From positions 36,640,474 through 36,704,473 of the forward strand of contig OX328105.1 in the NCBI GenBank assembly GCA_946811185.2: a stretch of 64,000 bases of DNA, given 5' to 3'. The notes under the pieces were generated by a model. It made no database searches, was not told where the DNA came from, and worked only from the letters and a program-made list of their open reading frames with translations. The DNA comes from Hippopus hippopus (lineage: Eukaryota > Mollusca > Bivalvia > Cardiida > Cardiidae). Of the stretch, positions 35,497 through 49,770 are shown in pieces; positions within the stretch are counted from its first letter, which is position 1; every line of letters begins with the position of its first letter. The position numbers and the translations under genes were made by a program.

Positions 35497-35936
35497 GATT
35501 TGATTTTGAAATATTTACTTTATTTCTGGAGGGTTGTAATTTGCGTGAAGAAATTGTAACATATTGTAAAGAAATATGATGTACAGTTATCTTGTGAATT
35601 GAAGGGGGGGAAAAATGTGAGCGATGAGAAATGAATGAATCTTGTCGCAATGGCTGTCGTCAAACCTCGGATAAAAATTGCAACAGCTGGGGTATCGAAC
35701 CTGTGAAGCCCTAGTTTCGGACCTCGTACGTCACCAACTGAGCAATTAAGCAGAGAATTATGCTGATGAAGTTTTCTTTTGTAACTGATCAGATCTTAAA
35801 GGGAGCCACATTAACGAAAATGAAAGTTATGAGCCCGATCTGACGACTTCAACATAATTTGAGTTATATCGCAAGCACCTACTTATGCGTTATTGGAGTT
35901 TCTTTTTACCGATATCTTGCTTTTAACCTTTCCCAA

Positions 35937-36208
35937 GCCCACCCGGGTGGCTCAGTGGTGAGCGTGTCGGACTCATGACCTGGTGGTTGTGAGTTCGATA
36001 CCCGGTTGAGGCGAACCTTCTTTCCGGCGTATTTTCGCCTCTCACCTCTGCTGAAGCATGTGAGAAAAGTAGTCGGTGGCTTTGGAAAGAAAGTTGTGTT
36101 AGTACTGGTGTGAGAAAGCCAGGAAACACATGTGCGTCACCGACCGCCATGATATGACCTTAGCTGTTAAAGTGGCGTTAAACCCCAATACAACCAATAC
36201 AACAACAT
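35937..36208 (+). mobile_element. SINE L, full-length copy in U5
   Basis: Target duplications 35925-35936 and 36209-36220; box A 35948-35958; box B 35993-36001. This is the only undeleted type B copy, so it shows that B carried the intact element before the deletion. Confidence 0.93.
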
Positions 36209-36797
36209 AACCTTTCCCAAACCACTGTTTGCTTTCAAACGTAGATAATTTGAAACATTGTTGAATGATGAGAGAAGAATGAATCCTGTCGCAATGAATT
36301 TAATCCTGAAAAAGGAAATAAGATAAACCGGGGAATCGAACTATAGAACCTTGGGTTTTAAGTCTGGAACATTACTTTGCCGTTGCTTTTAGTGATATGT
36401 TTGCTGAGAGCAAGTGAGAGAGAGAGAGAGAGAGAGTGAGAAAGGATTTGATTTTGAAATGTTTACTTTATTTCTGGAGGGTTGTTATGTGCATGAAGAA
36501 AATGTAACATTTTGGAAAGAAAAATGATATACAGTTATGTTGTGAATTGAAGGGGGAAAAATGTGAGCGACGAGAAATGAATGAATCTTGTCGCAATTAC
36601 TGTCATCAAACCGCGGATAAAAATTACAAAAGCTGGGGAATCGAACCTGTGAACCCTAGTTTCAGGCTTCGCACGTCATCAACTGAGCAACCAAGCTAAG
36701 AATTATGCTGATGAAGTTTTCTTTTGTAATTGATCAGATCTTAAAGGGAGCCATGTTAAAGAAAATGAAAGTTATGAGCCCGATCATAAACATCGAT

Positions 36798-36837
<40 letters not shown>

Positions 36838-37429
36838 GGTGGTATTTCATTTACCAGTACTTTGCACATTATTCCAAACCAATGGCTGCTTTCCTACATA
36901 ACTGTTGTCGGGATAAAAACATTGTGAGTGATGAGAAATTAATGAATCTTGTCGCAATTACTGTCATCAAACCTCGGATAATAATTGCAACAGCTGGGAA
37001 ATGGAACCTGTGAATCCCTAGTTTCAGGCTTCGCACGTCATCAACTGAGCAACCAAGCTGAGAATTATGCAGATGAAATATTTCTTTTGTAATTGATCGG
37101 ATCTTAAAGGGAGCCATGTTAAAGAAAATGAAAGTTATGAGCCCGATCTGACGACTTCAACATACTTTGAGTTATATCGCAAGCACCTACTTATGCTTTA
37201 TTGGAGTTTCTTTTACCTGTACTTTGCTTTTAACCTTTCCCAAACCACTGTTTGCTTTCAAACGTAGATCATTTGAAACATTGTTCAACGATGAGAGAAG
37301 AATGAATCCTATCGCAATGAACTTAAACAATCCTGAAAAAGAAAATTAGAACAGCCGGGGAATCGAACTATACAACCTTGGGTTTTAAGTCTGGAACATT
37401 ACTTTGCAGTTGCTTTTAGTGATGTTGGC

Positions 37430-37484
<55 letters not shown>

Positions 37485-38412
37485 AAGACAGAGAGAGTAT
37501 TTGATTTTGAAATGTTTACTTTATTCCTGGAGGGTTGTGATGTGCGAAAAGAAATCGTAAATTTTGTAAAGAAAAATGATGTACAGTTGTGTTGTGAATT
37601 GAAGGAAAAAAGCCTATTTTGAAGGAGGCAAGCATATCTCATGTTTAGGAATCCTTGACACAATTTGATTTTGTGAAGATGTGGTGAAAAGCAAAGAAGT
37701 ATGTTGCTGAAGCCTACTTTTGAAGTTGATCGATTCTTAGGGGGGACATTGATAAGGTAAACGAAAAATATGTTTATGGGTCATGTTTGCAAGACCTTGG
37801 AGAGGAAGATCTTGCTATAATGGGAGAAAATACTGGTGTCATATCCCCAAGCCTGTCCCCACATTATGGATACACTGGAAATGATAAGTGTGGATTTGAT
37901 TGTTGTTTACTGATTTTTTTGGAAAGATTCAAAACTTAAATTTAAAAAAATTGGGAAAACTGTGGACAAGCAATTGGAAATACTGTGGACTAGCTGGAAA
38001 TCGAGTAAAGAAATGGAATGATTTGAATGTAGGACAAAGATGTTTTCCTGAGTGTTGAAAAGTGAACTAAAATAGTATTGAGCAAAACTGTTTAAGTTTA
38101 CAGCAGTTGTGAAGCTATTTAATAATTGCTTGGATGATGATGATGATTAGGTTGGTAGTGCTACTGTAGATGTTGTAGCGGAGCAAGATTTCTTTGTTAG
38201 CCAAAGCTCTTGTAACAGTCTTTCCAAACCACTGGCTGGTTTTCAAAATAACTTTAGTCGATAGAATGATCGGTATTAAGCAAAGAATAAATCCTGCAAC
38301 AACGAATATCATCGAACCTCGGACAGAAATTGGTACAGCTTGGGGACCGAACCTGCGACCGTATAGGCTTTTAGCCATGTACTTTACCAACCAAGCTACT
38401 GGGCAAGGCAAT

Positions 38413-38461
<49 letters not shown>

Positions 38462-39161
38462 AGTGTATTTGATTATGACATGTTTACTTTAATCCTGAAG
38501 GGTTTTTATGTGCGAGAAGAAATTAAAACATTTTGCAAAGACAAATGATGTACAGTTGTGGATTGAAGGAAAAATAATATAAGCTTTTGGAAGGGGATAA
38601 CTTTCTTTTACCAGTACTTCGCACAATATTATTCCCAGTGGCACTGGCTGCATTCCTCACATAACCTCGTCGAAAGAATTATGAGGGCTGAGATAAGAAT
38701 AAACCCTGTCGCAGTAACTGTCATCAATTACATAGAGCATATTCTCAGTCTAAGAGATTGTATCCTCAGTCCGTAGGTTTTACTTTCACATCGGGAGAAA
38801 TATTTTCAGTCTGTATTTATTTATTCCTGGAGGGTTATGAGCGAGAAGACATTGTAACTTTTTGTAAAGAACAATGATGGAAAAAGTAAAATGTGTGAAC
38901 ACTATAGATTTTAATGGCCATGTGTTTAGAAATGTGCAGAAGTTAATTTTAAGGGACTCGATATTTTCTGGACAGTTTTGGATTCAATAAAAAAAGTTAT
39001 AAGCTATTTGGGAGGAGATGAGTACTTTCTTTTACCAGTACTTTGCACAATATTGTTCCCATTGGCACTTGCTGCTTTCTTTTTATGACTTCGTCAGAAG
39101 GATTATCAGCGCCGAGATAAGAAGAAACCCTGTCGCAATAACTGTCATCAATTCCATAAAA

Positions 39162-40752
39162 CATATTCACAGTCTTGGAGATTGTATCCTCAGTCCGCAG
39201 GTTGTACTTTCAAATGGGGAGAAATACATTTAGTGCGTAATACTGGTCCATTAGTCCTTACCATCGTCTTTAGTCTCATTTGACCCAATCTCAGTATGTA
39301 CCCTGAATTCGTGAGATAAACCCTTAGGCCATGAGCTGAGTCAACAAACGCTTGAGATTCAACCAGTTCCTTATTTCTTTACTTCATTAGGCTGCACTCT
39401 TAGTCAATGAGATAAACCTTACCTGTGGAAATTATTCGATATGATTAACCACTTTTTGGTCCGTTGTATTTGTCTTTCTGTAAGATGTATCGTCGGTCTG
39501 TCAAATGTAAATGAAAGTCCAGACACTTGTTTTTACTTTGAATTAAACCAAATGCCGTACGTTAGCCCCTTCAGTCTGTTTGATTTACCTTTAGTCCAAG
39601 AGATGTACCTTCAGTCCGAGAAATATGTCTTCGTTTTGTTTGAGTCTTACACCTTCATCTTCGAGCTCTACATCGCTTGAAATTGCTTTTAAATAGGTCC
39701 TGAAACTGTATTTCCACCTTCCTGTGACTGCGCGAGTTCCTAAGCCTGTACCCACAGTCGGCGACTTCATACCCCCAGCGCCTAAAACCAACCCTCAGGC
39801 CGTTACAAACATACTGAGTCCTTGAGATTGTATCCTCAGTTCGTGGAATGTTTCCTCAGTCTATTTCATGTCCTCTTAGACTTTGAAATCGTACCTATAG
39901 TCAGTTGAAAATACCCCCAGGCCCTGAACCACTGGCCTCACTCAAATGGTACCATTTGCACAGTTTGCCTATACACTCTTTTCCTGAAATGTACCCTAAA
40001 TCTGTTAGCTGTAAGTTCAGAGAGTATCCTTAATGTAACTTTTCTTCCAGTCTTATAACATTAGTCAGCGCGTTGAGCCCAAAATTAGCAATAAAAACCC
40101 CAAGTCTATGAGATGCACCTCAGTCACTCGAATACACCATAAGGCCCTAAAGCTGTGTTCTATCTTAAAATTTACCCGTTTTCAATTAGACTTTATCCCT
40201 TGCCCACTTGATGTGCCTACAGTTCGAAGATGTGTCCTTTGTCCATTGGTTATTGCAATAGCCCGTTTCATGTTCTCTTAGGAATTGAGATGGTAGCCTT
40301 AGTGAGTGAGATGTATCATCAAGCTATAAACCTGTGTCGTTTCAGAGATTTTAGTCCCAACCTGTTAGCCTGACCCGCCAGTCGGTAAGATGTTCTTTTA
40401 GTTCCTTCTACTTTCTCTCAGGCGGTGAAATACATTCTCAGTTCGATGTTCCCTCAAACCTTGAAACAGTGTCCCTTCTATTATTTCAACCCAATGCCGT
40501 ATGCCTGTATCTGTGGTAGGCTATATATTCTCTCAGTTCCACACAGATATACCCTCAGTATTTACAACTATGCCCTTTCTCCTATTTTAGGTCCAGGCGA
40601 TTAGCTTGTTCTATCTGCTTCCTTCATATTTCAACCCAACTTAATTGAATGTACCCTCAGATGACGAACCCATGCCTGCACTGTTGTTTCACCGATAACT
40701 CTTTGGCCTCTACTTCTTCTTCATGATCTTAACCCTCAGTCTAAACGGTCTG
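39162..40752 (+). repeat. 20-bp minisatellite in U6 (type C variant)
   Basis: GAAAATACCCC at about 39907. Confidence 0.82.
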
Positions 40753-40783
40753 AAATAATGTATTCAACCTCATTTCACTGTCA

Positions 40784-41413
40784 TCTCTCTCTCTCTTCTT
40801 CATTTCTCTCTTTTTCATTTCTCTCTCTCTCTCTCTCGCTCTCTCTCTCGCTCTCGCTATTTCTGTCTCTCTATTTCTGTCTCTCTTCACCTCTCTCTCT
40901 CAATCTCATTCTGTCTGTCTATCTCTTTCCTTCTCTGTCTTTCTCTCTTTGTCTCTTACTCTCTATCTACTCCTTTCTGAACTCTTTGTCTTACTCTCTG
41001 CTCCTCATTCTTATCTTCTCTCTACACTCTTTTCTACTGTCAGTCTCCCGCTGTCTCTCTCTCTCTCTCTCGCTGTCGCTCTCTATCTATCTCTCTCTCT
41101 TTCTTTCTCGCTTTCTGTCTTTCTCTCGCTCTCTATTTCTCTCTCTATCCCTCCCATTTCTCTTCCTCCTCTTCTTATATTTCTCCTCTTTCTATCTGTA
41201 TCTCGCTGCCTCCTTTCACACAGTTTCTCTATCTCTGTTTTTCTCTCTCTTTCGCTATTCCACCATCTTCTGTCTCATTGTCTATCGTTCATTATTCTCT
41301 CACGTTCTCTCTGTCTGTCTTTCTGTCTCCCTTTATTCCTTTTTCCTTCCTGCAGACTTCTGTCTCTGTCCCTCTATCCATCTCTTTCGCCTTCTGTCCC
41401 TCTCTCTCTCTTT
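40784..41413 (+). repeat. CT-rich tract, U6 (630 bp, type C)
   Basis: Same length and frame pattern as U3 and U9. Confidence 0.95.
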
Positions 41414-41883
41414 TGGCTGACTTGATATTGCATCTTTGGTCTCCTTGTTGTGTTTCTCACGTTTATAAGACGGTATTCTCGGACTATGATGTTTATCCTT
41501 TTCCTCCAAAAATGTACTTCCTACAATAAATTTTGCTTCCTTTCCTTCATATCTTCCTCAGGCTGTATGATTGATGGTTTCTCAGTTGATATGATGCTCC
41601 CTCAGACCGTAATTTTGATTGTTATCTGCTTTTAAATACATGTAGATTAAGAACTATGTAGAATTGTCCATTAGATCTTTTAGTATGAAATGTTAATGGT
41701 GTAACTGGCACAATTGAGACATCCTGGCAAGATCTTACAAAATTATGTAATCACCCTGTGCATGTTTTACCTTAAGAATGCCAAAAAAGCCAAGGTTCCC
41801 ACTTTATGATCAGAAGCAACTTGTTGATTGAAAATAATACATAAACATTCACGTAAGATTCTCCATATCATATTTATGCAGTA

Positions 41884-42202
41884 TTGATTCATTGATTGAT
41901 TGCAGAGTGTTAAACGCCGTTTACAACATTATTTCAGTTTATATAGCGGCGGCCAGTGCACTTATGTATTCTTTCCTGTAAATTCTTTTACCAGTATTAC
42001 GCACAATATTCTTTCCAAGCCACTGGCTGCTTTCCCACATGACAATCGTGGAAACAATGGTCAACGTTGAGAGTGGAATGAATCGTATCGCATGGAATAT
42101 CAGCAATCCTCGGAAAATAATTGGCCGAACCGGGAATGAAACCAGCGACCCCCCTGTTCTCAAGTCCTGTATGCTACCGACTGAGCTACCGAGGCTCGGC
42201 AA
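41884..42202 (-). mobile_element. S6 in U6: full-length minus-strand SINE
   Basis: Collinear with U1. Confidence 0.86.
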
Positions 42203-42435
42203 TTATGCAGTAACTCCACTCCGTATAATCACACGGTCAATTGAGCAACTCGGGGGCATGACAGTTTTTTGATATTGTTTGTTTGTATGGTGTTTCTCGT
42301 AGTTTCAGCATATTTCTGTCATATCACGGAGGCCAGTGCATCTACCATTGCCTTCCTGTGAGTCTTTATCCAGTGTTCCGCACAATATTATATCCACTGG
42401 CTTCTTTCTCACATACTCAACGTCATAAACATCGA

Positions 42436-42467
<32 letters not shown>

Positions 42468-43065
42468 CGGTGGTATTTCATTTACCAGTACTTTGCACAT
42501 TATTCCAAACCAATGGCTGCTTTCCTACATAACTGTTGTCGGGATAAAAACATTGTGAGTGATGAGAAATTAATGAATCTTGTCGCAATTACTGTCATCA
42601 AACCTCGGATAATAATTGCAACAGCTGGGAAATGGAACCTGTGAATCCCTAGTTTCAGGCTTCGTACGTCATCAACTGAGCAACCAAGCTGAGAATTATG
42701 CAGATGAAATATTTCTTTTGTAATTGATCAGATCTTAAAGGGAGCCATGTTAAAGAAAATGAAAGTTATGAGCCCGATCTGACGACTTCAACATAATTTG
42801 AGTTATATCGCAAGCACCTACTTATGCTTTATTGGAGTTTCTTTTACCTGTACTTTGCTTTTAACCTTTCCCAAACCACTGTTTGCTTTCAAACGTAGAT
42901 CATTTGAAACATTGTTCAACGATGAGAGAAGAATGAATCCTGTCGCCATGAACTTAAACAATCCTGAAAAAGAAAATTAGAATAGCCCGGGAATCGAACT
43001 ATACAACCTTTGGTTATATGTCTGGAACATTACTTTGCTGCTGCTTTTAGTGATGTTGGCTGAGA

Positions 43066-43098
<33 letters not shown>

Positions 43099-43526
43099 GA
43101 TTTGATTTTGAAATATTTACTTTATTTCTGGAGGGTTGTAATTTGCGTGAAAAAATTGTAACATATTGTAAAGAAATATGATGTACAGTTATCTTGTGAA
43201 TTGAAGGGGGGGAAAAATGTGAGCGATGAGAAATGAATGAATCTTGTCGCAATGGCTGTCGTCAAACCTCGGATAAAAATTGCAACAGCTGGGGTATCGA
43301 ACCTGTGAAGCCCTAGTTTCGGACCTCGTACGTCACCAACTGAGCAATTAAGCAGAGAATTATGCTGATGAAGTTTTCTTTTGTAACTGATCAGATCTTA
43401 AAGGGAGCCACATTAACGAAAATGAAAGTTATGAGCCCGATCTGACGACTTCAACATAATTTGAGTTATATCGCAAGCACCTACTTATGCGTTATTGGAG
43501 TTTCTTTTTACCGGTATCTTGCTTTT

Positions 43527-43538
43527 AACCTTTCCCAA
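43527..43538. other. Empty SINE L target site in U6
   Basis: Single AACCTTTCCCAA within an uninterrupted S11, as in U3. Both type C units have CCGGTATC just upstream, where units with L have CCGATATC. Confidence 0.94.
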
Positions 43539-44743
43539 ACCACTGTTTGCTTTCAAACGTAGATAATTTGAAACATTGTTGAACGATGAGAGAAGAATGA
43601 ATCCTGTCGCAATGAATTTAATCCTGAAAAAGGAAATAAGATAAACCGGGGAATCGAACTATAGAACCTTGGGTTTTAAGTCTGGAACATTACTTTGCCG
43701 TTGCTTTTAGTGATATGTTTGCTGAGAGCAAGTGAGAGAGAGAGAGAGAGAAAGAGAGTGAGAAAGGATTTGATTTTGAAATGTTTACTTTATTTCTGGA
43801 GGGTTGTTATGTGCATGAAGAAAATGTAACATTTTGGAAAGAAAAATGATATACAGTTATGTTGTGAATTGAAGGGGGAAAAATGTGAGCAACGAGAAAT
43901 GAATGAATCTTGTCGCAATTACTGTCATCAAACCGCGGATAAAAATTACAAAAGCTGGGGAATCGAACCTGTGAACCCTAGTTTCAGGCTTCGCACGTCA
44001 TCAACTGAGCAACCAAGCTAAGAATTATGCTGATGAAGTTTTCTTTTGTAATTGATCAGATCTTAAAGGGAGCCATGTTAAAGAAAATGAAAGTTATGAG
44101 CCCGATCATAAACATCGATCAGCACAGAGAGAGAGAGAGAGAGAGAGAGGTGGTGGTATTTCATTTACCAGTACTTTGCACATTATTCCAAACCAATGGC
44201 TGCTTTCCTACATAACTGTTGTCGGGATAAAAACATTGTGAGTGATGAGAAATTAATGAATCTTGTCGCAATTACTGTCATCAAACCTCGGATAATAATT
44301 GCAACAGCTGGGAAATGGAACCTGTGAATCCCTAGTTTCAGGCTTCGTACGTCATCAACTGAGCAACCAAGCTGAGAATTATGCAGATGAAATATTTCTT
44401 TTGTAATTGATCGGATCTTAAAGGGAGCCATGTTAAAGAAAATGAAAGTTATGAGCCCGATCTGACGACTTCAACATACTTTGAGTTATATCGCAAGCAC
44501 CTACTTATGCTTTATTGGAGTTTCTTTTACCTGTACTTTGCTTTTAACCTTTCCCAAACCACTGTTTGCTTTCAAACGTAGATCATTTGAAACATTGTTC
44601 AACGATGAGAGAAGAATGAATCCTATCGCAATGAACTTAAACAATCCTGAAAAAGAAAATTAGAACAGCCGGGGAATCGAACTATACAACCTTGGGTTTT
44701 AAGTCTGGAACATTACTTTGCAGTTGCTTTTAGTGATGTTGGC

Positions 44744-44794
<51 letters not shown>

Positions 44795-45723
44795 AAGACA
44801 GAGAGAGTATTTGATTTTGAAATGTTTACTTTATTCGTGGAGGGTTGTGATGTGCGAAAAGAAATCGTAACATTTTGTAAAGAAAAATGATGTACAGTTG
44901 TGTTGTGAATTGAAGGAAAAAAGCCTATTTTGAAGGAGGCAAGCATATCTCATGTTTAGGAATCCTTGACACAATTTGATTTTGTGAAGATGTGGTGAAA
45001 AGCAAAGAAGTATGTTGCTGAAGCCTACTTTTGAAGTTGATCGATTCTTAGGGGGGACATTGATAAGGTAAACGAAAAATATGTTTATGGGTCATGTTTG
45101 CAAGACCTTGGAGAGGAAGATCTTGCTATAATGGGAGAAAATACTGGTGTCATATCCCCAAGCCTGTCCCCACATTATGGATACACTGGAAATGATAAGT
45201 GTGGATTTGATTGTTGTTTACTGATTTTTTTGGAAAGATTCAAAACTTAAATATAAAAAAATTGGGAAAACTGTGGACAAGGAATTGGAAATACTGTGGA
45301 CTAGCTGGAAATCGAGTAAAGAAATGGAATGATTTGAATGTAGGACAAAGATGTTTTCCTGAGTGTTGAAAAGTGAACTAAAATAGTATTGAGCAAAACT
45401 GTTTAAGTTTACAGCAGTTGTGAAGCTATTTAATAATTGCTTGGATGATGATGATGATTAGGTTGGTAGTGCTACTGTAGATGTTGTAGCGGAGCAAGAT
45501 TTCTTTGTTAGCCAAAGCTCTTGTAACAGTCTTTCCAAACCACTGGCTGGTTTTCAAAATAACTTTAGTCGATAGAATGATCGGTATTAAGCAAAGAATA
45601 AATCCTGCAACAACGAATATCATCGAACCTCGGACAGAAATTGGTACAGCTTGGGGACCGAACCTGCGACCGTATAGGCTTTTAGCCATGTACTTTACCA
45701 ACCAAGCTACTGGGCAAGGCAAT

Positions 45724-45758
<35 letters not shown>

Positions 45759-46458
45759 AGTGTATTTGATTATGACATGTTTACTTTAATCCTGAAGGGT
45801 TTTTATGTGCGAGAAGAAATTAAAACATTTTGCAAAGACAAATGATGTACAGTTGTGGATTGAAGGAAAAATAATATAAGCTTTTGGAAGGGGATAACTT
45901 TCTTTTACCAGTACTTCGCACAATATTATTCCCAGTGGCACTGGCTGCATTCCTCACATAACCTCGTCGAAAGAATTATGAGGGCTGAGATAAGAATAAA
46001 CCCTGTCGCAGTAACTGTCATCAATTACATAGAGCATATTCTCAGTCTAAGAGATTGTATCCTCAGTCCGTAGGTTTTACTTTCACATCGGGAGAAATAT
46101 TTTCAGTCTGTATTTATTTATTCCTGGAGGGTTATGAGCGAGAAGACATTGTAACTTTTTGTAAAGAACAATGATGGAAAAAGTAAAATGTGTGAACACT
46201 ATAGATTTTAATGGCCATGTGTTTAGAAATGTGCAGAAGTTAATTTTAAGGGACTCGATATTTTCTGGACAGTTTTGGATTCAATAAAAAAAGTTATAAG
46301 CTATTTGGGAGGAGATGAGTACTTTCTTTTACCAGTACTTTGCACAATATTGTTCCCATTGGCACTTGCTGCTTTCTTTTTATGACTTCGTCAGAAGGAT
46401 TATCAGCGCCGAGATAAGAAGAAACCCTGTCGCAATAACTGTCATCAATTCCATAAAA

Positions 46459-48049
46459 CATATTCACAGTCTTGGAGATTGTATCCTCAGTCCGCAGGTT
46501 GTACTTTCAAATGGGGAGAAATACATTTAGTGCGTAATACTGGTCCATTAGTCCTTACCATCGTCTTTAGTCTCATTTGACCCAATCTCAGTATGTACCC
46601 TGAATTCGTGAGATAAACCCTTAGGCCATGAGCTGAGTCAACAAACGCTTGAGATTCAACCAGTTCCTTATTTCTTTACTTCATTAGGCTGCACTCTTAG
46701 TCAATGAGATAAACCTTACCTGTGGAAATTATTCGATATGATTAACCACTTTTTGGTCCGTTGTATTTGTCTTTCTGTAAGATGTATCGTCGGTCTGTCA
46801 AATGTAAATGAAAGTCCAGACACTTGTTTTTACTTTGAATTAAACCAAATGCCGTACGTTAGCCCCTTCAGTCTGTTTGATTTACCTTTAGTCCAAGAGA
46901 TGTACCTTCAGTCCGAGAAATATGTCTTCGTTTTGTTTGAGTCTTACACCTTCATCTTCGAGCTCTACATCGCTTGAAATTGCTTTTAAATAGGTCCTGA
47001 AACTGTATTTCCACCTTCCTGTGACTGCGCGAGTTCCTAAGCCTGTACCCACAGTCGGCGACTTCATACCCCCAGCGCCTAAAACCAACCCTCAGGCCGT
47101 TACAAACATACTGAGTCCTTGAGATTGTATCCTCAGTTCGTGGAATGTTTCCTCAGTCTATTTCATGTCCTCTTAGACTTTGAAATCGTACCTATAGTCA
47201 GTTGAATGTACCCCCAGGCCCTGAACCACTGGCCTCACTCAAATGGTACCATTTGCACAGTTTGCCTATACACTCTTTTCCTGAAATGTACCCTAAATCT
47301 GTTAGCTGTAAGTTCAGAGAGTATCCTTAATGTAACTTTTCTTCCAGTCTTATAACATTAGTCAGCGCGTTGAGCCCAAAATTAGCAATAAAAACCCCAA
47401 GTCTATGAGATGCACCTCAGTCACTCGAATACACCATAAGGCCCTAAAGCTGTGTTCTATCTTAAAATTTACCCGTTTTCAATTAGACTTTATCCCTTGC
47501 CCACTTGATGTGCCTACAGTTCGAAGATGTGTCCTTTGTCCATTGGTTATTGCAATAGCCCGTTTCATGTTCTCTTAGGAATTGAGATGGTAGCCTTAGT
47601 GAGTGAGATGTATCATCAAGCTATAAACCTGTGTCGTTTCAGAGATTTTAGTCCCAACCTGTTAGCCTGACCCGCCAGTCGGTAAGATGTTCTTTTAGTT
47701 CCTTCTACTTTCTCTCAGGCGGTGAAATACATTCTCAGTTCGATGTTCCCTCAAACCTTGAAACAGTGTCCCTTCTATTATTTCAACCCAATGCCGTATG
47801 CCTGTATCTGTGGTAGGCTATATATTCTCTCAGTTCCACACAGATATACCCTCAGTATTTACAACTATGCCCTTTCTCCTATTTTAGGTCCAGGCGATTA
47901 GCTTGTTCTATCTGCTTCCTTCATATTTCAACCCAACTTAATTGAATGTACCCTCAGATGACGAACCCATGCCTGCACTGTTGTTTCACCGATAACTCTT
48001 TGGCCTCTACTTCTTCTTCATGATCTTAACCCTCAGTCTAAACGGTCTG
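46459..48049 (+). repeat. 20-bp minisatellite in U7
   Basis: Same length and motif order as U1. Confidence 0.82.
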
Positions 48050-48080
48050 AAATAATGTATTCAACCTCATTTCACTGTCA

Positions 48081-48714
48081 TCTCTCTCTCTCTTCTTCAT
48101 TTCTCTCTCTTTTTCATTTCTCTCTCTCTCTCTCTCTCGCTCTCTCTCTCGCTCTCGCTATTTCTGTCTCTCTATTTCTGTCTCTCTTCACCTCTCTCTC
48201 TCAATCTCATTCTGTCTGTCTATCTCTTTCCTTCTCTGTCTTTCTCTCTTTGTCTCTTACTCTCTATCTACTCCTTTCTGAACTCTTTGTCTTACTCTCT
48301 GCTCCTCATTCTTATCTTCTCTCTACACTCTTTTCTACTGTCAGTCTCCCGCTGTCTCTCTCTCTCTCTCTCGCTGTCGCTCTCTATCTATCTCTCTCTC
48401 TTTCTTTCTCGCTTTCTGTCTTTCTCTCGCTCTCTATTTCTCTCTCTATCCCTCCCATTTCTCTTCCTCCTCTTCTTATATTTCTCCTCTTTCTATCTGT
48501 ATCTCGCTGCCTCCTTTCACACAGTTTCTCTATCTCTGTTTTTCTCTCTCTTTCGCTATTCCACCATCTTCTGTCTCATTGTCTATCGTTCATTATTCTC
48601 TCACGTTCTCTCTGTCTGTCTTTCTGTCTCCCTTTATTCCTTTTTCCTTCCTGCAGACTTCTGTCTCTGTCCCTCTATCCATCTCTTTCGCCTTCTGTCC
48701 CTCTCTCTCTCTTT
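48081..48714 (+). repeat. CT-rich tract, U7 (634 bp, type A)
   Basis: Same length and frame pattern as U1 and U4. Confidence 0.95.
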
Positions 48715-49184
48715 TGGCTGACTTGATATTGCATCTTTGGTCTCCTTGTTGTGTTTCTCACGTTTATAAGACGGTATTCTCGGACTATGATGTTTATCCT
48801 TTTCCTCCAAAAATGTACTTCCTACAATAAATTTTGCTTCCTTTCCTTCATATCTTCCTCAGGCTGTATGATTGATGGTTTCTCAGTTGATATGATGCTC
48901 CCTCAGACCGTAATTTTGATTGTTATCTGCTTTTAAATACATGTAGATTAAGAACTATGTAGAATTGTCCATTAGATCTTTTAGTATGAAATGTTAATGG
49001 TGTAACTGGCACAATTGAGACATCCTGGCAAGATCTTACAAAATTATGTAATCACCCTGTGCATGTTTTACCTTAAGAATGCCAAAAAAGCCAAGGTTCC
49101 CACTTTATGATCAGAAGCAACTTGTTGATTGAAAATAATACATAAACATTCACGTAAGATTCTCCATATCATATTTATGCAGTA

Positions 49185-49503
49185 TTGATTCATTGATTGA
49201 TTGCAGAGTGTTAAACGCCGTTTACAACATTATTTCAGTTTATATAGCGGCGGCCAGTGCACTTATGTATTCTTTCCTGTAAATTCTTTTACCAGTATTA
49301 CGCACAATATTCTTTCCAAGCCACTGGCTGCTTTCCCACATGACAATCGTGGAAACAATGGTCAACGTTGAGAGTGGAATGAATCGTATCGCATGGAATA
49401 TCAGCAATCCTCGGAAAATAATTGGCCGAACCGGGAATGAAACCAGCGACCCCCCTGTTCTCAAGTCCTGTATGCTACCGACTGAGCTACCGAGGCTCGG
49501 CAA
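49185..49503 (-). mobile_element. S6 in U7: full-length minus-strand SINE
   Basis: Collinear with U1; type A base downstream. Confidence 0.86.
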
Positions 49504-49737
49504 TTATGCAGTAACTCCACTCCGTATAATCACAAGGTCAATTGAGCAACTCGGGGGCATGACAGTTTTTTGATATTGTTTGTTTGTATGGTGTTTCTCG
49601 TAGTTTCAGCATATTTCTGTCATATCACGGAGGCCAGTGCATCTACCATTGCCTTCCTGTGAGTCTTTATCCAGTGTTCCGCACAATATTATATCCACTG
49701 GCTTCTTTCTCACATACTCAACGTCATAAACATCGAT

Positions 49738-49770
<33 letters not shown>

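Larger units (their letters stand above)
29191..36785 (+). repeat. Array unit U5 (type B, undeleted, SINE L present)
   Basis: 7,595 bp. It has the type B base at 36260-36270 but keeps the segment missing from U2 and U8, so it represents the pre-deletion state of type B. Map: GA1 29209-29240, S1 29251-29483, S2 29612-29817, GA2 29835-29900, S3 30601-30817, GA3 30819-30856, S4 31001-31135, S5 31425-31560, minisatellite 31560-33150, CT tract 33182-33813, S6 34284-34602, S7 34702-34825, GA4 34843-34867, S8 34877-35109, S9 35238-35443, GA5 35462-35497, S10 35615-35771, S11 35900-36390 with SINE L 35937-36208, GA6 36416-36436, S12 36561-36716. Confidence 0.95.
21602..44107 (+). repeat. Complete trimeric higher-order repeat, types A-B-C (22,506 bp)
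   Basis: Units 4, 5 and 6 form one complete higher-order period. Type marks that recur every third unit: CT tract 634/632/630 bp; a C-to-A change upstream of GA4 in type A (27029, also 5421 and 49535); GTTGAATGATG instead of GTTGAACGATG in type B (36260, 13745, 57864); absence of SINE L and GAAAATACCCC instead of GAATGTACCCC in type C (39907, 17401, 61519). Landmarks from about 16.0 kb to 35.0 kb recur at exactly +22,506, so about 19 kb shows no net indel between copies. Confidence 0.92.
36786..44107 (+). repeat. Array unit U6 (type C, no SINE L)
   Basis: 7,322 bp, 4 bp shorter than U3, with the main length difference in GA3. Map: GA1 36804-36835, S1 36846-37078, S2 37207-37412, GA2 37430-37497, S3 38197-38413, GA3 38415-38458, S4 38603-38737, S5 39027-39162, minisatellite 39162-40752, CT tract 40784-41413, S6 41884-42202, S7 42302-42425, GA4 42443-42467, S8 42477-42709, S9 42838-43043, GA5 43062-43098, S10 43217-43373, S11 43502-43708 uninterrupted, GA6 43734-43759, S12 43883-44038. 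Confidence 0.95.
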